NCBI GenBank assembly: GCA_905178155.1
Contig: CAJINV010000001.1
Location: 3,215,675 to 3,279,674 of the forward strand
Source: Amoebophrya sp. A120
Taxonomy: Eukaryota > Sar > Dinophyceae > Syndiniales > Amoebophryaceae
DNA length: 64,000 nt
Reading direction: 5' to 3'
Position 1 is the first letter of the stretch, and each line of letters begins with the position of its first letter. Shown here one piece after another: positions 43,904 through 56,305 of the stretch. Both the position numbers and the translations under genes were made by a program. The notes beneath the pieces are model-generated. The model saw only the letters and a program-made list of their open reading frames with translations, searched no databases and was not told where the DNA came from.

Positions 43904-45741
43904 GATTTGCTGACGTGTGGTCAAATGTGTTATGCTAAATTGCAGACGCACTCCTGAACGTGCAGCTCACAAGAACTGGGCGCTTATTTCAGCTGCGCCT
44001 GATCGGCATATAGAGGACAACGCGTCATATTTTTCGTCGGATTTGACACGCAGATTTGTTTTTCTATCCAGTCACTAAACTACAATCGATTCAGACGTCA
44101 ACAAATTCAAAAAACCACCAAGTGCACGGGAGTAAAGTACGTAAGTCATGATACAGAAACAAAATTCTACTGAAGCGATCGAGAAAAAACGACTGTATTA
44201 TTCAATTCATCACGTCCCGTCGTCAAAAAAACCGCTACAAAAGATTTGCGAAGTTTCAAAATTCGTTGCGCACGGCAAGGTATGCACTTCTTCTCCAAAA
44301 CAGCTACTAGCTGTTATCTCAAGAACTAAACTGAGAAACACCCTCGGTATAGATAAGAAAACATATTCCTCCACTGTTCATCTAAAATGGTAAAACCCCG
44401 TCTTGAAACAGAGAAGTTGCAAGTATTTGCGGAAAATGAACTTTCTGTTCAAAATCAAAAGAATTCTTTGACGAAATTTATTGAATGCGTGCCGTTACTA
44501 CTGAGATTTTCATTTAGCAGTGCAAGAAAGCTCGGTGTAAACGTGATCAGCAAGAAGCCGTATACAGTCGTGTCCGCCCTATGTAATGAACGAAGGGTAG
44601 TCCGACTGCCAGGCTAATTTAAGTGAGATTTGTCCGATCTAGGATTTCTTTATTCATCCGAAGACATCTACATTCATTTCTCGGCCCAACAAACAAGAAG
44701 GCACAGATCACATTGTACTGCATTTCAATACCGTATTTCGATCGTTCCGAGGAAAAAAAGCACAAATAATTCAGCAGAATACAATCTTGCACTACAAATA
44801 ACCGATGACTTTTCCGATCACGACCCTTAAGTCTGCTTATTCAACAGAATTTATTGCGTGAATTGCAGGCGGGATTGCACAACAGATAAACGAAACCTCG
44901 GAACGCCAAGGCTCCGCTCCCCCCTGTGAGACGGAAGTTGTGACACCACGAGACTATAGACGAGCTAATAATTAGTAGGTGCGGACGCCTGCTCCACAGA
45001 CTAGCTCTACTCTTAGCTCAGATTAACATCTTCGTCTAGAACTTAGACTTAGTGCGGGGAACGTAGAAAAAAGTGCAAAAAGCTCAATATGTGACGACTT
45101 GCGGGACGAGGGGCCTGGGTGTGGAGTAACGAAAAGTCTTCTTTACTGATAGTGATATCAAAAATGATAGAGGCATCGCAATATACTCAGATGCAAATCG
45201 GACGCACAGACATATCGTTGTTCTCTCTCCCACTCAGTGGACCGACACGGCAAATCCAGGAGTGCATTAACCGACAATGCAGCTCTGTTCAATTGTCCTT
45301 CCGCTCACGCTCTAACCCGAAACTACAGCACGAATTTCAAAACAAACATGTCTCGGTCACTCAGGCGCTCGTTTCTTGCAATTCTAGAATGATTGAATGC
45401 TGTACACAAAAAAACACCGACAGCTTTCAATTTTTTCTGCATCGCACGATGTCTGATGTAGAACACGTCAAACTAAAATCCTTCGTGGACTACGATTTCA
45501 CTTTTCATGTGGCTTCTGGTTCTGCTATAGTAGAGATGGTGCACTACACAAATAGATGACGTGCGAAGCACTCGCTCCGGTGCGTCAAGGGTTGTCGTGC
45601 GCAGCATCTTCAACTCCTGCTTCGGACACTACTGGTTGCACATCATGCGGTCGTGGTACGACCCAAGCAGTGGTTCTGCAATGAGCAACGACGCTAAGAG
45701 GAAGAAGACCACTTTCGCCGCGGCCCTACGAAGAATTTCGT
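43904..45741. other. Intergenic stretch, one weak plus-strand frame
   Basis: This 1.8-kb gap is mostly AT-rich. A plus-strand frame at 45119-45559 is open for 146 codons but starts with GTG and has no domain; given that all supported genes are on the other strand, I treat it as doubtful. No RNA gene or repeat is seen. Confidence 0.35.
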
Positions 45742-47654
45742 CTACTCCCTCGGCCCTTTCCCGAGCGGCGAATCCATGAAGCCCAACCGTATCTGGTTGC
45801 GGTCCCGGATTTTGACAATGTCGCCTTCCAGGTTTTCCCGGAACTGATCCAGGAAACTTTGCCCTTCTTGCACGATTTGCTTCTGCGACGCCTTCCGCTC
45901 GGCTTCTTCGACCTGATAGAATGGCAATGATTGAATTGATTACATTTACTATTCCTCGGACGTCCTCTGCGCAATTCGCTTCTTTCATCAGAAGAACTAC
46001 TCTAGCACAGCTACACGCTATTGCATTTCTGCTCATACATGTTCACTGGGCGCGTACTATCCGATAGTACGCGCCCAGTAGCTTCCTTTCTGAAACTGAA
46101 AGTGAATGCGAAAAAACTTTGAAACACTGTAAAACTTCTTCAAAAAAACTCCTTCTCACCTGGAGGTCCAAATTGAGCTCCTGGTAAACCTTGATAACCT
46201 CCTCTTCCAGTTGGGTTTCCTGGATGTGCATATCAAATGCAAAAATGTCTGGGTCTGGAAGAATGCAGACTTGTCATGCAGGTTTTCCATGACCCATGAG
46301 GTCTGGTATGTAGGACATAGCATGACAGATTCTGTGAGAGTTCTATCATGCCTATCCTGCATGAGAAACTGCCTCTCGATTAGGTCAAAAGTGGCCAGCT
46401 TTTGGTAATCATGCAACACAGATTTTTGAATGATTCAGATTTAGCATGACAAGTTAGATTCTTCCAGACCCAGACATTTTTGCATTTGATAGTGCAGGTT
46501 CGCGTACGAATCCAGACACCTCCTGACGTCGACGACGCACTGCGCCTCCCGCGCCTCCGTTTCCCGGCCCAGTATCCTGTGTAGCCGCTCGAACTGTTGT
46601 TTGAAGTCCTTTGCGTACCGCTTCTCCTCCTCCAGCCGCTCCTTCGTGGTGGCGGCGAGGTTGCTGCGGATCTCCGCGAGCTTGTCCTGGACCGACTTCG
46701 CCGCCTCGTCAATTTCGATCGTGCGCTCCTCCCGCTCTTGATCGATGCCGGCGTCGACGCTGAAAGCGTTTTGATATGTTGATTTTCAATTTGTGCCAAA
46801 CAGGTACAGGTTGAGAGCATAACGATGCAGTTGTAGAGCACAAAAATCCAAGAGCACTCATTCATTCCAGCTCCTTACCGTCCTGCTCGCTCAAATGATA
46901 TCCTAGCAAACAGAATTATACACTGCATTCTTCGCTCGTATTTGGCGGAAGGACTCTTCTATTTCTTGACTCCGTTCCTCGAGCGTGTCCTCCCACTCTT
47001 GCACGGCGTCCTGCGATAAAAATGATTTGCATTTAGGGCCGCTAGATTCAACAGATTTCCACTTGTTCGACGCGGACTTCACAACGCGCGAATAGAAATG
47101 CACCAACATCAGTCTCGATATCAAGACCGATCTTTGGTGGAAGTAAGTACTTACCTCTTTTGTCGCCATCCAGTCTGCCGCGAAATCCTTCAACTCTTTG
47201 TGCAACCGGGCAAACGTGACCTCTATTTCCTTCCGCATTTCTGACAGCTGTCGCAAAATGTCCTCTCTCCTTTCCTTGTACAATTTGGCCAGCCATTCGC
47301 GTTTCTTTTTTGCAAGTACAAACGCCTCCTTCATCAGCTCAATCTGCTCCATCATCCCGTTGGTGCGCTCATCCTGAGAAGTTTTAGTCAAAGAGTCGGT
47401 ATCTCGAGCTCGGGCTCATCGCATCACAAAATGAAAATCCACAGAGAACTGGGACTCAATCAAAAACCGGAAATGCGTCGCTGTTGTATCTCAATACTTA
47501 CCTCAAGGTCCTTCAACCCCCTCTGGTACTTCCTCAATTGCAGCACCTCCTGCTTGTCGAGCACCTTTTGATTTGGCAGGGTTGATTTCAGCGTCGCCTT
47601 GTTGCCCCCGTGCCGGGACGACACGGAGGTCGCGTTTCCCCGTGATTGGTTCAT
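45742..47654 (-). CDS. Coiled-coil protein, SF-assemblin-like (321 aa)
   Basis: Exons: 47654..47502, 47373..47155, 47010..46922, 46759..46492, 46225..46160 and 45912..45742, all phase-consistent. After a ~35-residue basic, Ser/Thr-rich head (MNQSRGNATSVSSRHGGNK) nearly the whole chain is charged heptad-rich coiled coil (for example IELMKEAFVLAKKKREW, ERLEEEKRYAKDFKQQFE). Head plus rod and the length fit SF-assemblins, which form striated fibres at basal bodies in algae and apicomplexans, but I see no unique signature, so another fibrous protein is possible. An introner sits between exons 4 and 5. The fourth GT-AG intron has a GTGAGA donor, the rest GTAAGT or GTATAA. Confidence 0.72.
46231..46491 (-). 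mobile_element. Introner-like element, family B, copy 4
   Basis: This 261-bp element has near-perfect inverted termini: TATCAAATGCAAAAATGTCT on the left and its mirror image on the right (AGACATTTTTGCATTTGATA). Perfect GTGCA direct repeats (46226-46230, 46492-46496) flank it. Removal joins SYANLH to IQETQLEEE in frame within a coiled coil. Confidence 0.9.
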
Positions 47655-48722
47655 CTTGGGCGGTGCGCCGGCGAGTGTGGTGTTATTGTGCCTTGGTGCG
47701 GCAGGAAGATGATGCGATCACTGCCCAGTAAAACTGCTGGACCCGCTACTTCCTTGTGGCGTTTGTGCTGTAAGTGAAACAAAACCAAGCGGTGGAGCGT
47801 CGGAAGCTGGAATTCTTGTCACTGGTCCGACCCCCTTCTCGTCAGCACAGGGCAAGAATCAGTGCTGCAGGTTCGGGTGTGGTTTCAGCTTTATTTCTCG
47901 TTTCCGCGGAGGGAGGTTGGCTTCTCGTTTCGGACTTCTAGACCTGAAAGATTGAAGTCCTTCCGGTGAGTCACGGTGATGCGTCGGGCAGGGAGTTTCA
48001 AGCTACAGTCCGCTGCTGAGCGATTCGATGCAGCAGGTACCGCTTGTCTGGATCACGACGTCGAATGCAATCGCAGCTCGTGAAAGATGCGTGCTGTGCC
48101 AGTTATGCTTCCTCGATGGTCATCAAATTTTGCTTTTGCTCCCTTTGTGGCTTGACTCGCTTGACTTCGTATCTATTCCTCTACCTCTACACCTATCCTG
48201 ATCCCTGCGTAAAGTAAGCCCGGTTTTATCATTATCCCCCTTAAGCGATGCACTCACACGAAAAACTAACTCACGAAGAAGTCGGCCAAAGATCTCTCCC
48301 GTCGAGGTCGACTAAACGAGCTCTGGCTCTCACAATGAAGACGAATTATATTGGTGCACTCGCATTGCGACTCGATGAATCATCATTATTACCTGTCTTC
48401 ACACATACGATAATTTGCAGCACGATCACGACGAGCACAAGAAACGAGGAGAACCAACACGAGTTTGAGACGATTGGAATCCTGAATTTCATCGAGTATG
48501 TAACGATTGAAAAAACACGGAAATCGCCAGCGGAAAGGAACACCCACACCAGCTCCATTTCAGAGGGGGGATATTCCTCGACCTCTCGAAGGTGAGGTGG
48601 TTCTTCAAAATCCGTTTATGTCCTTATGAATGTAATTATGTGCGCTTGCGTGAATACCAAATCAAAGTCGTTCGTACGGGGTTTCAAGAGCTCCTGTGAG
48701 AGGAGCTATTAAAATGCAGCTC
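47655..48722. other. Intergenic stretch with a doubtful small TM frame
   Basis: A minus-strand frame at 48346-48558 begins with a true ATG and encodes 70 aa with one hydrophobic segment (FLVLVVIVLQIIVCV). It has no neighbouring exon in phase and no family, so I list it only as a possible small membrane protein. An overlapping plus-strand frame (48248-48595) is equally unsupported. Nothing else stands out in this 1.1 kb. Confidence 0.25.
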
Positions 48723-50520
48723 CTAGTCGTCCTCGTCGCTGAAGTCGCCTTCGCAATTCTCCACCTCATCGGCCAACTCTTCCATTCTTTTCGCTCTTTG
48801 GATCATCAGTTGCTCAAACTCGGCTGCCTTTCGTATTCTCAGCTGCTGGAAGTCGCCAAAGCGGTTCAGGTTCACCGAGTGTGCGTTGGCCAAAATCTCT
48901 TCGAAAGCCTCAATCTCGTCCTTGACGCTGCCTTTCCAGAGCCCAGGGTGAGACTTCGTTTGGTCCGTTGGGTGCTCGTTCCGGAGCAGCGCACCCAGCT
49001 CCGACGTGCTTCGCGCAAGCATCAGGTGCGTCTCCAAGTGCTGGAGCCAGGATATTCCGAACTTGAAAAAGAATTCGTGCCCTGTTGGTGTAAGTTTTTT
49101 CTGATGTTCATGCAATGACTTTCGCTTCCCGTGGATCAGCTGCTCTTTCTGTTTGCCTCCTCGTCAGTAAGTACAACTTGCTAGCTTGCATAGACTGCGA
49201 AAGTAGAGAAAAAGAACCCATTTTATTTTTTTTTCCATATCTAAATACCGTGCTGCAGGCAGGCCTCGAAGTATTGGAAGACGATGGTGAAAGGCATGAA
49301 GTGGACGCCCATTCCGACGAAGAATTTGATGCACCACATCTGCGTGTTCTCGCTGTTCATCTGGTGTCGCTCCAGGTGCGCATTCAGATTCGGCAGGAAC
49401 TGTCGAAAGAGCTCGTGGAATACCCGGCTGTCGCTCACGAAGCCCTGGGCGGCCCCCTTGAAATACCCGACCATCTCGTGGCGGTGGAGGTGCCAAATCA
49501 CCTGGAAAATGGTTTTGCGCGCAAAATCTCTTTTTGCGCTGCAAGTAGGCAAACGAAGCTAACGTTTGGGCAGCGATCAGTAATGAATACGTTTCCGTTT
49601 GTATGACTTTATTTGAAACAAAATCACAACTAAAAAAAAAAGTGCTATACCCTCGCGACGTCCTCTTGTCTTAAGAAGAGACTCAGAAACGCGGTTATGA
49701 ATCCGCCCCCCTGGTGGTAGTCTTGAAGCTCCACGTTGCAGAGTGTCAGCGTCTCGATGAACCGCAGCCTCCTGTGCTCGTTGAGCATCGTCCGGTCGGC
49801 ATCGCGACGAAATATCCTCTCTAACCTTCCCCGCTCCTCCGGACTGGCATTCACAAAAGATTTCGCGATCATGCCCTTGTCGACGGAAACTGTATATGGA
49901 TTCTTGCGGTTTTACTTTTCGTTTTATTATTTCCAAGTCCGTCACGACACGACGAGGACCTCAGGGTTCGTGATGTCACGAGTGGGAATGAATGTGAATC
50001 CCGATCTGCCTTACATATTTCTAGAATCAATATCAAAACGAATTGAAAATCTCCGCCAAAAAAGCTCTATACTTTGTGAGACGAATGAGAGCCAATTCGC
50101 AACTTTTGCCACGAACTCGGCATGGCTCGCCGGCTTCACGCAGTCGTTCCGCGTGAGCAGCGCAGACCCTTCTTCCTCTCGGAAGAAAACGTCTATTGCG
50201 TCATTCCCTATCAGTGCCGGCTCGTGTCTGACCGGCTGCACCGCAAACGGACTACTAGGGCTGCCGGCTGGGAAGGCATTGAGGTTCGCGCCGAAAATGC
50301 TCGAGCTCTGGCTGCTGCCTCCATTTGATTGTGGCTGGCCTTTTCCTTTACCCGTCCCCTTGCCACCGAAGATGCTGCCTTTAGTACTTGGCGCGCTCTG
50401 CTCGCTCTGCTTCTTCTCCGCGTGGACGTTGCGTAACCTTACCAGCAAGTCCTCCCGCTCGTTCTCCGGCAAGGTCGCGAATCGCGTGATGCATTCGCGT
50501 ACGAAGTCACTCTCAACCAT
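48723..50520 (-). CDS. TBC-domain Rab GTPase-activating protein (432 aa)
   Basis: Four exons, 50520..50073, 49889..49651, 49501..49249 and 49081..48723, total exactly 433 codons. Residues ~1-150 are a Gly/Ser/Gln-rich N-terminus. The TBC domain shows both catalytic fingers of the family: FRRDADR (the IxxDxxR arginine finger, with Phe for Ile) and YHQGGGFITAFL (the YxQ glutamine finger). Later come the block NTQMWCIKFFVGMGVHF and HGHEFFFKFGISWLQHLE, which match the end of TBC domains. TBC proteins accelerate GTP hydrolysis on Rab proteins in membrane traffic. The C-terminus is an acidic coiled region ending DFSDEDD. All three introns are GT-AG with GTAT donors. Confidence 0.9.
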
Positions 50521-51380
50521 GGTAGGACTATCAGTATAATTGACGGTAAGAGTTAAGAAAGAACGGGAGCTTTGATTAAGTGGATTTTGTGGTCGTCACG
50601 TACGTAGACATGAAGCTATCTTCTACGAAAGCTAGTGCTAGTACTGACTGTTGTGCGGAAAAAATATAGGCTCTACTTACTAGAAGTGCTGTCCGTATTG
50701 ACGATGTAAATAAATTCTTGGCCCCTGCAGTTATGGGTGCTCACAGTAAAAGTGAAAAACCAGAAAGCACGAGGAAGGCATGAAGAGAAACTGGAAAATC
50801 CGAAAACTTGATCGTGCGGATCGCTAAATTCAAAGGCGAGATTTCTCTAGAATGAGGATCGATTTGGTGCTTTCTTCTTCGTCGTTCACGTAGATCGACA
50901 TTTGTTCGTGCGACCGATTCAATATTCATTTCTAACGCGAACATTTCATTTCACAAACTTCGATGTCTTCAATTTGATCTCTCCTTGCTGACATCGGCGC
51001 AGCGACTTGCACCTTCGGAAAGCGCGTATCATTCATTGATGCACCGAATGACCCACATTCATTGGAGGAAGCAACCACAGGTACGTACACGAGGTTAAAA
51101 GTCAAAACACGAATAAACGCCACCAAAAACGATTTCTGCAGTGACTTCCCGTGCCGGTGCTGCTCTGCGCAAGACGCAATCGACCGTTTGCTTTCAATGC
51201 ATTTCGTTGGAATCTCTTTATGGAGGATATGGAATGATACATTTGTCGTGCACACTGTCGCTGTAGTATTTCTGGATCGATTTTTCATTCATTGGCCGCG
51301 GTCGTGTCGTTGCAGCTGCCTTCTTCGGCAGCTTCACAGACACCAATTTCGACGGCAAAAAAACCGCGTATCTTTATCAT
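50521..51380. other. Intergenic stretch, no feature seen
   Basis: This 0.86-kb gap between the TBC gene start and the stop of the coiled-coil gene has no supported frame, repeat or RNA gene. Confidence 0.4.
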
Positions 51381-52519
51381 TTATGTGTTCAACTCCAGCC
51401 TTGTTTCCAGTTTTTGATTCAGGAGCTCAATCTGTGCTAGTTTCGCTCCCAGTACTGTGCGTTCATGCCCAAACACCGTCATTTTTTGCCGGTGTGCCGC
51501 CTCTTTGCGCTCCAGCAGGTCCTGCTGCTTGCCGCGTTTTTTTTCCAAAGCCTCACGGTCGCGAACAAGTTGGTCCTGCGTGTTGAGATTGTGGGCTTAG
51601 GCACTGTTGGACCGCTTTGAACTGACTGCAAATCCGAAGGAAAAAGAATTATTCAAGAATTCGTAGACTCAGTTGTATGAATCAACAGGTGCAGGTAATT
51701 CGTGTTAATATCCTGCTCCCACTTGATGCATTGTTGCGTACGTACCCTCGCGTCCTGTAGCGCATCCTTGGCGGTGTTTAAAGACTTTGTCAGCTGTGCA
51801 CGCTCTGCTGCGGCTTGTTCTCTGGTTTCTACCACAGAAAATTCAGCGGCTCGTCGGCTTTCCTTCATACTCTCCAGGTCCTTATGCGTCTCCCAGTCGT
51901 GCTCTGAATAAGTAAAAGCTGGTCACTTTTTTCTGCCCCAAGGATAGAATGTTCAACTCCCGCTAAAAGACACAGAAAAAATTTCACTGCATGCGGGATT
52001 TGTCGGCGTGCAACCCATAACCAGTTGATACATACTATACACAACCAGAAGGAGACGCGTAAACACCTACTTTCCTTCTAATTTACCTGCAGACAAATCG
52101 TTCTCCTTTGCGCAAGTCAGGTCGAGCTCCGCGATCGCGGATGTCGCTTCGTCGAGACGGCCCTGCAACGTGAGTACCGCCGCCTCCGTGGCTGTTACTT
52201 TCTGCGACAAGGCCGCCCGCTTGCCGTCCATCCGGCGGAAGTCGGCCAACAAACTGCTCATTGCTGCGGTTTGTTCGTCGCGTGTGTCCATCGCGGTCCG
52301 CGTCGCCTCCATGGCTTCGAGCGTGCGCTCGTCCACTTTGCGCGCGCAGGTCCCTGCCTCGTCCACTTCCCGCAGATGCGCGTGTCGCTCGGCTTCGAAG
52401 GTGGCGCGGAGGGAAACTAATTTCTCGCGCAGCGCAATGGTTTCGCGCTCTATCGTTTCACACCGGTGTCGCACCTTGCCCTCCACGAGGACGACCGGGT
52501 GGTGGCGCCGAGAGGACAT
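51381..52519 (-). CDS. Coiled-coil protein of unknown family (261 aa)
   Basis: Three exons, 52519..52087, 51903..51746 and 51575..51381, join in phase through GT-AG introns (183 and 170 nt). It starts at a true ATG (MSSRRHHPVVLVEGKV). Almost the whole chain is predicted coiled coil with heptad Ala/Leu/Glu pattern (CETIERETIALREKLVSL, ALSQKVTATEAAVLTLQGRL). There is no catalytic motif and no TM. A cytoskeletal or basal-body role is possible, as for the coiled-coil gene at 45742, but unproven; it is not an obvious paralog of that gene. Confidence 0.7.
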
Positions 52520-53450
52520 GATGGCAGGACCTTGGTCAATAAAGCCCGACACAACAAAAACTCAAATCTAGTGGAGATACCGAAAATTTTTTCTAGTCAC
52601 GAACTTTTTCTTTTGTTCCTTGACCGAGCAGGCAACCGGACTGGAATAAGATCCTGTTGCCCGCCGCTCCACGCTCCGATGAGAATGATTGTCCTCGAGC
52701 ACCATTCTGCAAAAATTCATTGCTAGAGGCCTGAAAATGCGCAAAACGCATGTGAAGCCGTGGCAACGACGAGGATGAACACTGTTATGCAGGAGGAGGA
52801 GGATGCGCACTACAGCCATTTCCGTCCTCGCCGGTCAATCAATCCCATTCGATACGTGGTTCTGCTGTCTTCAGTGACACACAACACATCAATGCGCGTT
52901 CTTCCATCTCCTGATTTTTGGTTGCTCATGTTCATTCAAGGTCCACGGTCCTTCCAGGACTACGAAGTCACTCCTAATGGGGGATCAGATGTACAGAAGC
53001 AGTGCCTAAATAAAATTGGTGAGGGCTTCGTTCCCACCAACTCTTTCTAGTAAGCATCACGCATCTCCCAAACGCTCCTTGGAACTCGTCCGCACCGAGT
53101 AGAAATGTGAACTGTATTAACTGAATTTGAAACCGCAAAACAGAGATTTTATGTTGAAAAACGTGGGAGGCGAAACGTAAAACATAGAAACGTCAGGTTT
53201 GACATAGACCTTGAACTTGACGTTTCGACGTACAGCTGATACAGTAACGGAAAAGCGATTTTACAACAAAAGTAAAAAATTATTGCGCGCGCATAAAAAA
53301 TTCATGGTGCTGGACCACAGCACATGCACAACTTACCGAGAGATAGATGTCTAGCTAAAAGTAGTTGTGCAAAAAGGTAGCCGTCGTCCACTCACCAACT
53401 CGTCCGTCCTCAAAGTACTACCTCTTGCTTCTTACTTCCCCTTGGTCCCT
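52520..53450. other. Intergenic stretch, no supported gene
   Basis: A plus-strand frame at 52760-53050 (96 codons, GTG-initiated) is the longest here and shows no domain. The rest is AT-rich. I see no repeat or RNA gene. Confidence 0.35.
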
Positions 53451-54290
53451 TTAGTAGTCCGCCATTTTGTTGTGATAAGCCTGGGCCCGCTTCAGGAACT
53501 GTACGTTCTTATCGACGAGGTTCTTTACCTTTTCCGGGTTGCGGGGATCGCCGGACGGCGGGCCGTACACCTGCTGATACCAGTTATACGCCGTCTCGAG
53601 CTCAGCCATGCAAGCGTCGGCGTCGATCGACTTGCCCTCGGGCAGCACCAGGGTGGTCTCCTCCTTGTCAAACACGAACCCGAGATTCATCAGAGCTTCG
53701 ATCGAAGTCACCACGGAGGTGATCGTGGGCTGTTGATCGTGTTTTGTATTTTTGAATACCGTAGATCATTTCCCAGTCATGCTACTTGCTTTCAATGAGT
53801 AATAGGACAAGTAGGAGTTGTCAATTCTCATTGCCAGATGCAGCATGGTGCCTAAGAAAAAGAGCATGACGCATCATTTGTGTTCCGACAGGGACAGCGT
53901 TGCTGGGGCTTTGACACAGTGAAAAAGTCGTATACTTACCTTCATGCCCTCGTCTTCTAGCGGAACCTTGCGGGCCTTTCCTCCGGATTGCTTGTTGGCG
54001 TTAATTACGTGCTTCAGCATGCCGAGCACCTGTCGCGGTTTTGATTTTGAAGAAGTAGATGAAATTGCATTACAGCTTTTACTTATCACACTCTATGCAC
54101 ACCGTTCGCGGTTGCATCCTCCCCGAATATTTTGTCAACATTATTTGCCGGTATTTTTAAAAATGCAACGTGATACCTTGTCATAGATTTCAACCGGTTC
54201 GATCATGTGGCAGCATCTGGCGAACCCGCTGTCCATGTCCGGAATCTCCACCTGCAACACGGGGTGGAAAATTGACTTTTGAGTCGTCAT
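53451..54290 (-). CDS. Small PUB-like domain protein (160 aa)
   Basis: Three exons, 54290..54177, 54029..53940 and 53729..53451, total 161 codons with phase-0 GT-AG introns (147 and 210 nt). It starts at an ATG (MTTQKSIFHPVLQVEIPD). The core (LGMLKHVINANK, RKVPLEDEGMKPTI, SIEALMNLGFVFD, TTLVLPEG) resembles the PUB/PUG fold found in PNGase and other p97/VCP-binding proteins: a helix, a basic stretch, then a helix ending in LGF followed by a beta element. The protein would be just this domain with a short N-terminus and a C-terminal helical extension. Family assignment is by pattern only; it may be an unrelated small helical protein. Confidence 0.65.
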
Positions 54291-54974
54291 GGCTTCGGAA
54301 CAACCAGGAGGGGTCTTGATGAAAGTAGATTGTAGTTGTCAGACTGCTTGTAAGAAACTACAAAATTCTTGAGAGGGTGTTGTTGAAACGGGAAGACCTC
54401 AATAAGTATTTCACTGCGACCGACTCGTCGTTAATCGACTTGGGGTCGGGACCTGGTTAGGATCGATCGGATGGATGAAACTACTGTGCCTGCTTTTCCT
54501 TTGTCCGCTCTCACGATTGCTTCAGCTCATTGATTTCTTTGAATGCTTAGCTGTCCACGTAGGAAAAAAAAAGCGCAAGCTTTGTACGATGCAATACGTC
54601 TGATGTAGTCACCGAATGCTTGACAGGTAAGTACAATCTTTGCACGATCAGAATTCTCAACGTTCTTTTCTTGTACGTGGTGGTCTCAAGAAACTTCTTG
54701 CTCGTTCTGTTCGACGTAAAACGTCACCGAAATAACTTTTTCCACTTCTTTCGTACGGAATTATATACACACGAGAAAAAACAGTTGTACGCAGAGGCGA
54801 CCGATGGGCTTCAATTCTCTTCGTAGCAGTACGACCGAACAACTAGCGGGAATTTTGCGCTGCGAGTTGTACATTAATATTGCTCCTCGCTTTGGAGACC
54901 TTATCAACGCTGCTTATCTTTTTGTTTTTCACAACTAAATGCAGCAGCTCTTTGTGCAAACAGCCTAGTTCGCT
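54291..54974. other. Intergenic stretch, no feature seen
   Basis: This 0.68-kb AT-rich gap lies between the PUB-like gene start and the stop of the TM protein. No frame, repeat or RNA gene is supported. Confidence 0.4.
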
Positions 54975-55955
54975 TTAGACTTGCGCCTTGCTCTCGATCT
55001 CATCCGTAAAAATTTCCGCGCTGTCTTGTTCTATTGTGCTAGTCAACTTCTCATCGCTGTCGTTTTCTTGTTCCTTTTTCTTTTGCTTTTCGTCCTTTTT
55101 CATTTTATCTATCCGCTCCCATTCCCGTTGCTGTTTCTCCAGCCTGTCTTGGTTGAGGTAGCAATAAAGCCGGAACGTAAGCAGCATGTGCGCCGGGAAC
55201 CAGAAGGGCCACAGGCACTTGAAAATAGCCACCGCTTCGATCATGCCAACGCCGACATGCCCTTGCTTCTGCGACTGCGAGTCGGCTGCATTTTCATCGG
55301 CTTTATTCTCTCCCTCGGTACCGCTATTAGTCGTACCATGGCTAGTCGCTGCCTGCCGAAAACCAGCATGGAGAGCTTCAGGCGCAGTTGGCATCACCGC
55401 CGCGAGACGTCCTCCAGTCATCGGCATCGTCTCACCACTGGAAACAGCACTTGCAGATGAAGAACTCGACGACGCCACTGTACAACTCATGGAGCCAACA
55501 TCAAGGGCCTTGTTTGTTGTGCTTGCTGCACTCGTTCTTGCACCGAACGGCCGCATCACGGTTGAAAATCGCTCCCTTCGCTTCTGCTTTTTGAGCATGG
55601 CGCGCTCGGCCCATTGTTGCGACTTGGCGTGAAACCAGTCGATGAAGTACGGGTGCCTGCGCTGCAGCCGGTCCACGAAGGCCCGCCCGGGTTGTGTCCC
55701 GGTGAGAAACCGTCGACAGGGCTGCCAGTAACAGCAAAACCGCACCGCGCAGGCGTAGGCGCCGACTTTCGAAATCAAAACGCCGCCGAGGAAAACGACT
55801 ACATCGCCAATATCAAAGCCGTGTTTCGTTATCAACTGGGTCGGTTCCAGCAACCACTCCATCTCCTCCCAAAGCGTTGGGTCGTAGGAGGAGGAGGACG
55901 AGGCCTGACTCGTCCCCTTGGCTGGTGGCGTCGGGTCCGCAAGAAGACCAGTCAT
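54975..55955 (-). CDS. Two-TM protein of unknown family (326 aa)
   Basis: A single frame from a true ATG at 55955 to a stop at 54975. Residues ~49-76 (DIGDVVVFLGGVLISKVGAY and following) and ~236-265 (AIFKCLWPFWFPAHMLLTFR) are hydrophobic. Between them is a Ser/Ala/Thr-rich, probably disordered loop of ~130 residues preceded by a basic patch (KKQKRRERF). The C-terminus is a strongly charged Lys/Glu helix. The layout (TM, long loop, TM, charged tail) hints at a membrane-shaping or mitochondrial inner-membrane protein, for example DUF1279-like, but the resemblance is weak. No introns. Confidence 0.65.
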   Translation of the reverse strand: MTGLLADPTPPAKGTSQASSSSSYDPTLWEEMEWLLEPTQLITKHGFDIGDVVVFLGGVLISKVGAYACAVRFCCYWQPCRRFLTGTQPGRAFVDRLQRRHPYFIDWFHAKSQQWAERAMLKKQKRRERFSTVMRPFGARTSAASTTNKALDVGSMSCTVASSSSSSASAVSSGETMPMTGGRLAAVMPTAPEALHAGFRQAATSHGTTNSGTEGENKADENAADSQSQKQGHVGVGMIEAVAIFKCLWPFWFPAHMLLTFRLYCYLNQDRLEKQQREWERIDKMKKDEKQKKKEQENDSDEKLTSTIEQDSAEIFTDEIESKAQV

Positions 55956-56305
55956 TATTTTGACACTTGCTTATGACGCAAGAACCAGGGGCTGCGTTTG
56001 TTCCTTTGCAAAATCAAATCGTACTTGCTAGTACTGAGCAAACCCTACATGTGATCATACAACACAAGTCGTTAAAAACAAAAAGACAAGTTCGAAATAA
56101 GGAACTACCAAGTTACGAACAAGAGTTGAGCGTCTGATTGCGCTTATGCTTGCGAAGAGTGCGAAACGATTACGAAAGCGAGATTTTGCCGAGGAAAAAT
56201 TCAGGCTAGATCAGCGGGAAATTGCGAATGCGAGAGCCCAGTCGTCCAGGAACAAACCTCTTACTTTTGCATGGCGCACCAGAAAGTACAGCTGTAGTTT
56301 CCGTT
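55956..56305. other. Short intergenic gap, no feature seen
   Basis: 350 bp between the two-TM gene start and the stop of the esterase-like gene, AT-rich and without a supported feature. Confidence 0.4.

Noticed and set aside
45119-45559. Plus-strand frame of 146 codons
   Set aside because: It starts with GTG, has no domain, is AT-rich, and would be the only plus-strand gene in the window.
52760-53050. Plus-strand frame of 96 codons
   Set aside because: No domain, weak start, and no phase-compatible neighbours.
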